From NCBI GenBank assembly GCA_046155815.1, contig JBJXFY010000418.1, forward strand, positions 1 through 7,377: 7,377 bases of DNA. The letters are read 5' to 3'. This DNA is from JBJXFY01 sp046155815. GTDB lineage: Bacteria > Verrucomicrobiota > Verrucomicrobiia > Limisphaerales > CAIMTB01. The position numbers and the translations under genes are program-made. This document shows, one piece after another, positions 5,998 through 7,377 of this stretch; position 1 is the first letter of the stretch, and each line of letters begins with the position of its first letter. The notes under the pieces were generated by a model. The model saw only the letters and a program-made list of their open reading frames with translations, made no database searches and was not told the origin of the DNA.

Positions 5998-7377
5998 ATG
6001 AGTTCGAAGGAATCCGCCAAGAAGAAGTCTGCCCGCCCCGCCCCGGAACCGGCCGAAACGCCGAGCCCCACCCGCCGTTCTGCCTTGGGCCGGATCAAGG
6101 ACGCGATCACCTCCGCCCTGCCCGCGTCGGTGAGTCGCAGCCAGCCCAAGGCTGCCGCTCACATGGCACCTGAGCCGCCGCCCGTGTTGCCCGCCGCGCC
6201 GAAACGGGCGCAGGCGAAGAAGGCCGGCGCGCCCGTCCCCACTGCGGAGCCGCCGCCGGTCCTGCCTGCGGCGGCCTCCGGGAGGACCGCCGCCAGGAAG
6301 GCGGCCGCCTCCGAACCGCCGCCGCTTTCAAAGCCCGCCGCGCCTTCCGCCAAGAAGCCGGCCATCGCCTCCGCTCCCGTCGAGCCGCCTCCGCCCGCCG
6401 CGCCGGCCACCCGCCGGCGCCCCGCCGCCAGGAAGGCCGGGACGGCAACGGCCGATGAGTCCGCCTCCAGTGCCGTTGGCGCGCCGGCCATTCCGGCGAT
6501 CCTCGCCGAGGGTGATTTCCCGCCCGCACCACCTGCCGGCGGCCCTGGCGACCGCTACGTGCTCGGCCCCGGCGTGCCGGTCGTCTCGCCCACGCCGCCC
6601 GGCGAGCTGCCCGCCGCCTACGGCACCGGCCGGCTGCTGCTCGTGGCGCGCGACCCGCACTGGCTTTACGCCTACTGGGACTTCACGGACGAGCAGCTTC
6701 GCGGGCACAACGCCAAGTCCGCCTCCGGCGCGCTGGCGCTGCGCCTGTTCCAGGCCGGCGCCGGCGACGAGCCCATCGCCGAGATCGCCGTGCATCCGGA
6801 ATCGCGGAACTGGTTCGCCCATGTGCCCGCCGGCGGGGCGCGCTACACGGCCGAGCTGGGCTACCGCGACAAGCGCAAGCGCTGGACCAGCCTCGCGCGC
6901 TCCGGCGAGACGCTCACCCCGCCCGACCGGATGTCCGAGGAGACCTGGGTCCGCTTCGAGACCCTGCCAGCCAGCCTGTCCCTCGCGCGGCTGGTCGAGC
7001 TGGTGCAGCGCGCCGTGGCCGAGCACGTCCCGCTGTGGGAGGCCGTGCGCCAGCTCCGCGCCACGGGCTTCCCCGAACTGCCCCTGCCCGCCCCCGGCGC
7101 GCCGGCCCCGTGGACGCCCGAGCAGGCCGCCGCCATCGCCTCGCTCGTCAGCATGGACGAGGTGCGCCGCGTGTGGAGCGGCTCGCTCGAGATCCCCGAG
7201 CTGGTTAAGCGGCAACTGTCCCGCGAACTCGCCTCCGGCGCGCTCGTCGGCGAGACGGCCGCCCGCGGTGGCCTGGGCCGCGTCTCCAGTCCCTGCGGCA
7301 GCGGGCCGCCCGGCGCGCGCGGCTTCTGGTTCAACGTGAACGCCGAGCTGATCGTGTACGGCGCGACCGATCCGGCG
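5998..7377 (+). CDS. DUF4912 domain protein with long Ala/Pro/Lys repeat tail, 3' end cut off by window edge
   Basis: 460 residues are present, open to the right edge. Residues 1-180 are a low-complexity, basic, Ala/Pro/Lys/Arg-rich tail containing four imperfect repeats that begin with EPPP. From about 186 the protein matches DUF4912: RYVLGPGVPVV (186-196), YGTGRLLLVARDPHWLYAYWDF (208-229), HPESRNWFAHVPAGGARYTAELGYRDKRKRWTSLA across about 267-300, and FWFNVNAELIVYGATDP (443-459). Between about 320 and 440 lies a helical, Leu/Ala-rich segment (LARLVELVQRAV and following). The family normally continues past the FWFNVNAEL motif, so part of the C-terminus is missing here. The biochemical function is not established; in Verrucomicrobia such genes are often next to alpha-glucan or GH57-type genes, which would have to lie beyond the right edge. 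The start is ATG 5998-6000, followed by a Lys/Ser-rich beginning; no ribosome site is clear, and GTG at 5977 in frame is an alternative. Confidence 0.85.
   Translation, partial: MSSKESAKKKSARPAPEPAETPSPTRRSALGRIKDAITSALPASVSRSQPKAAAHMAPEPPPVLPAAPKRAQAKKAGAPVPTAEPPPVLPAAASGRTAARKAAASEPPPLSKPAAPSAKKPAIASAPVEPPPPAAPATRRRPAARKAGTATADESASSAVGAPAIPAILAEGDFPPAPPAGGPGDRYVLGPGVPVVSPTPPGELPAAYGTGRLLLVARDPHWLYAYWDFTDEQLRGHNAKSASGALALRLFQAGAGDEPIAEIAVHPESRNWFAHVPAGGARYTAELGYRDKRKRWTSLARSGETLTPPDRMSEETWVRFETLPASLSLARLVELVQRAVAEHVPLWEAVRQLRATGFPELPLPAPGAPAPWTPEQAAAIASLVSMDEVRRVWSGSLEIPELVKRQLSRELASGALVGETAARGGLGRVSSPCGSGPPGARGFWFNVNAELIVYGATDPA
6172..6453 (+). repeat. Four degenerate in-frame coding repeats of about 22-25 codons in the DUF4912 tail
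   Basis: Units start at codons for EPPP at 6172, 6247, 6313 and 6382 (residues 59, 84, 106, 129). Each continues with a Pro/Ala stretch and a basic cluster such as KRAQAKK, RTAARK, SAKKP or RRRPAARK. The first two share EPPPVLPAA exactly. The spacing of 25, 22 and 23 residues suggests duplication followed by drift. The pattern resembles H1-like basic tails and may serve as a flexible linker or polyanion-binding arm; function is inferred. Confidence 0.6.

Noticed and set aside
6328..7215. Minus-strand open frame of 295 codons opposite the DUF4912 gene
   Set aside because: The plus strand matches DUF4912 motifs throughout; the reverse frame is a Gly/Arg-rich shadow.

Overview
The window is a GC-rich, tightly packed bacterial chromosome segment. 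It has seven genes on the minus strand and one divergent gene on the plus strand; one gene is cut at each edge. The gene set and style suggest Verrucomicrobia, probably Opitutaceae-like: an Ala/Pro/Lys-tailed DUF4912 protein, a UPF0309/ROK sugar cassette, bacterial betaine-lipid genes, and a low-GC inverted repeat between genes. This assignment is inference, because no rRNA or other phylogenetic marker is present. I see no tRNA, rRNA, CRISPR array or transposase.

Layout from right to left along the minus strand: an SDR-family oxidoreductase (5802-5002); a 79-bp gap filled by a 20-bp inverted repeat; a ROK-family sugar kinase (4922-3951); a small, unrecognised single-pass membrane protein (3939-3631); a UPF0309-type SIS-domain sugar isomerase (3634-2789) whose TTG start overlaps the stop of the small gene; a 102-bp gap; btaA (2686-1406); btaB (1409-777), overlapping btaA by an ATGA; and a short cobalamin-independent methionine synthase-like gene (720 to beyond the left edge). 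On the plus strand, a DUF4912 protein starts at 5998 and runs off the right edge. It diverges from the SDR across a 195-bp region holding a perfect 8-bp hairpin with a GTAA loop.

Two functional modules can be argued. The first is betaine-lipid (DGTS) synthesis. BtaA transfers the 3-amino-3-carboxypropyl group of S-adenosylmethionine (SAM) to diacylglycerol, and BtaB trimethylates the product. The pathway uses four SAM per lipid and releases one methylthioadenosine and three S-adenosylhomocysteine. The downstream MetE-core gene could turn the resulting homocysteine back into methionine, so the three genes may be a lipid-synthesis plus methyl-recycling unit. The second module (SDR, ROK kinase, small membrane protein, SIS isomerase) looks like a sugar or amino-sugar conversion cassette of unknown substrate. 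The DUF4912 protein belongs to a family often found near glycogen/alpha-glucan genes, but its partners lie outside the window.
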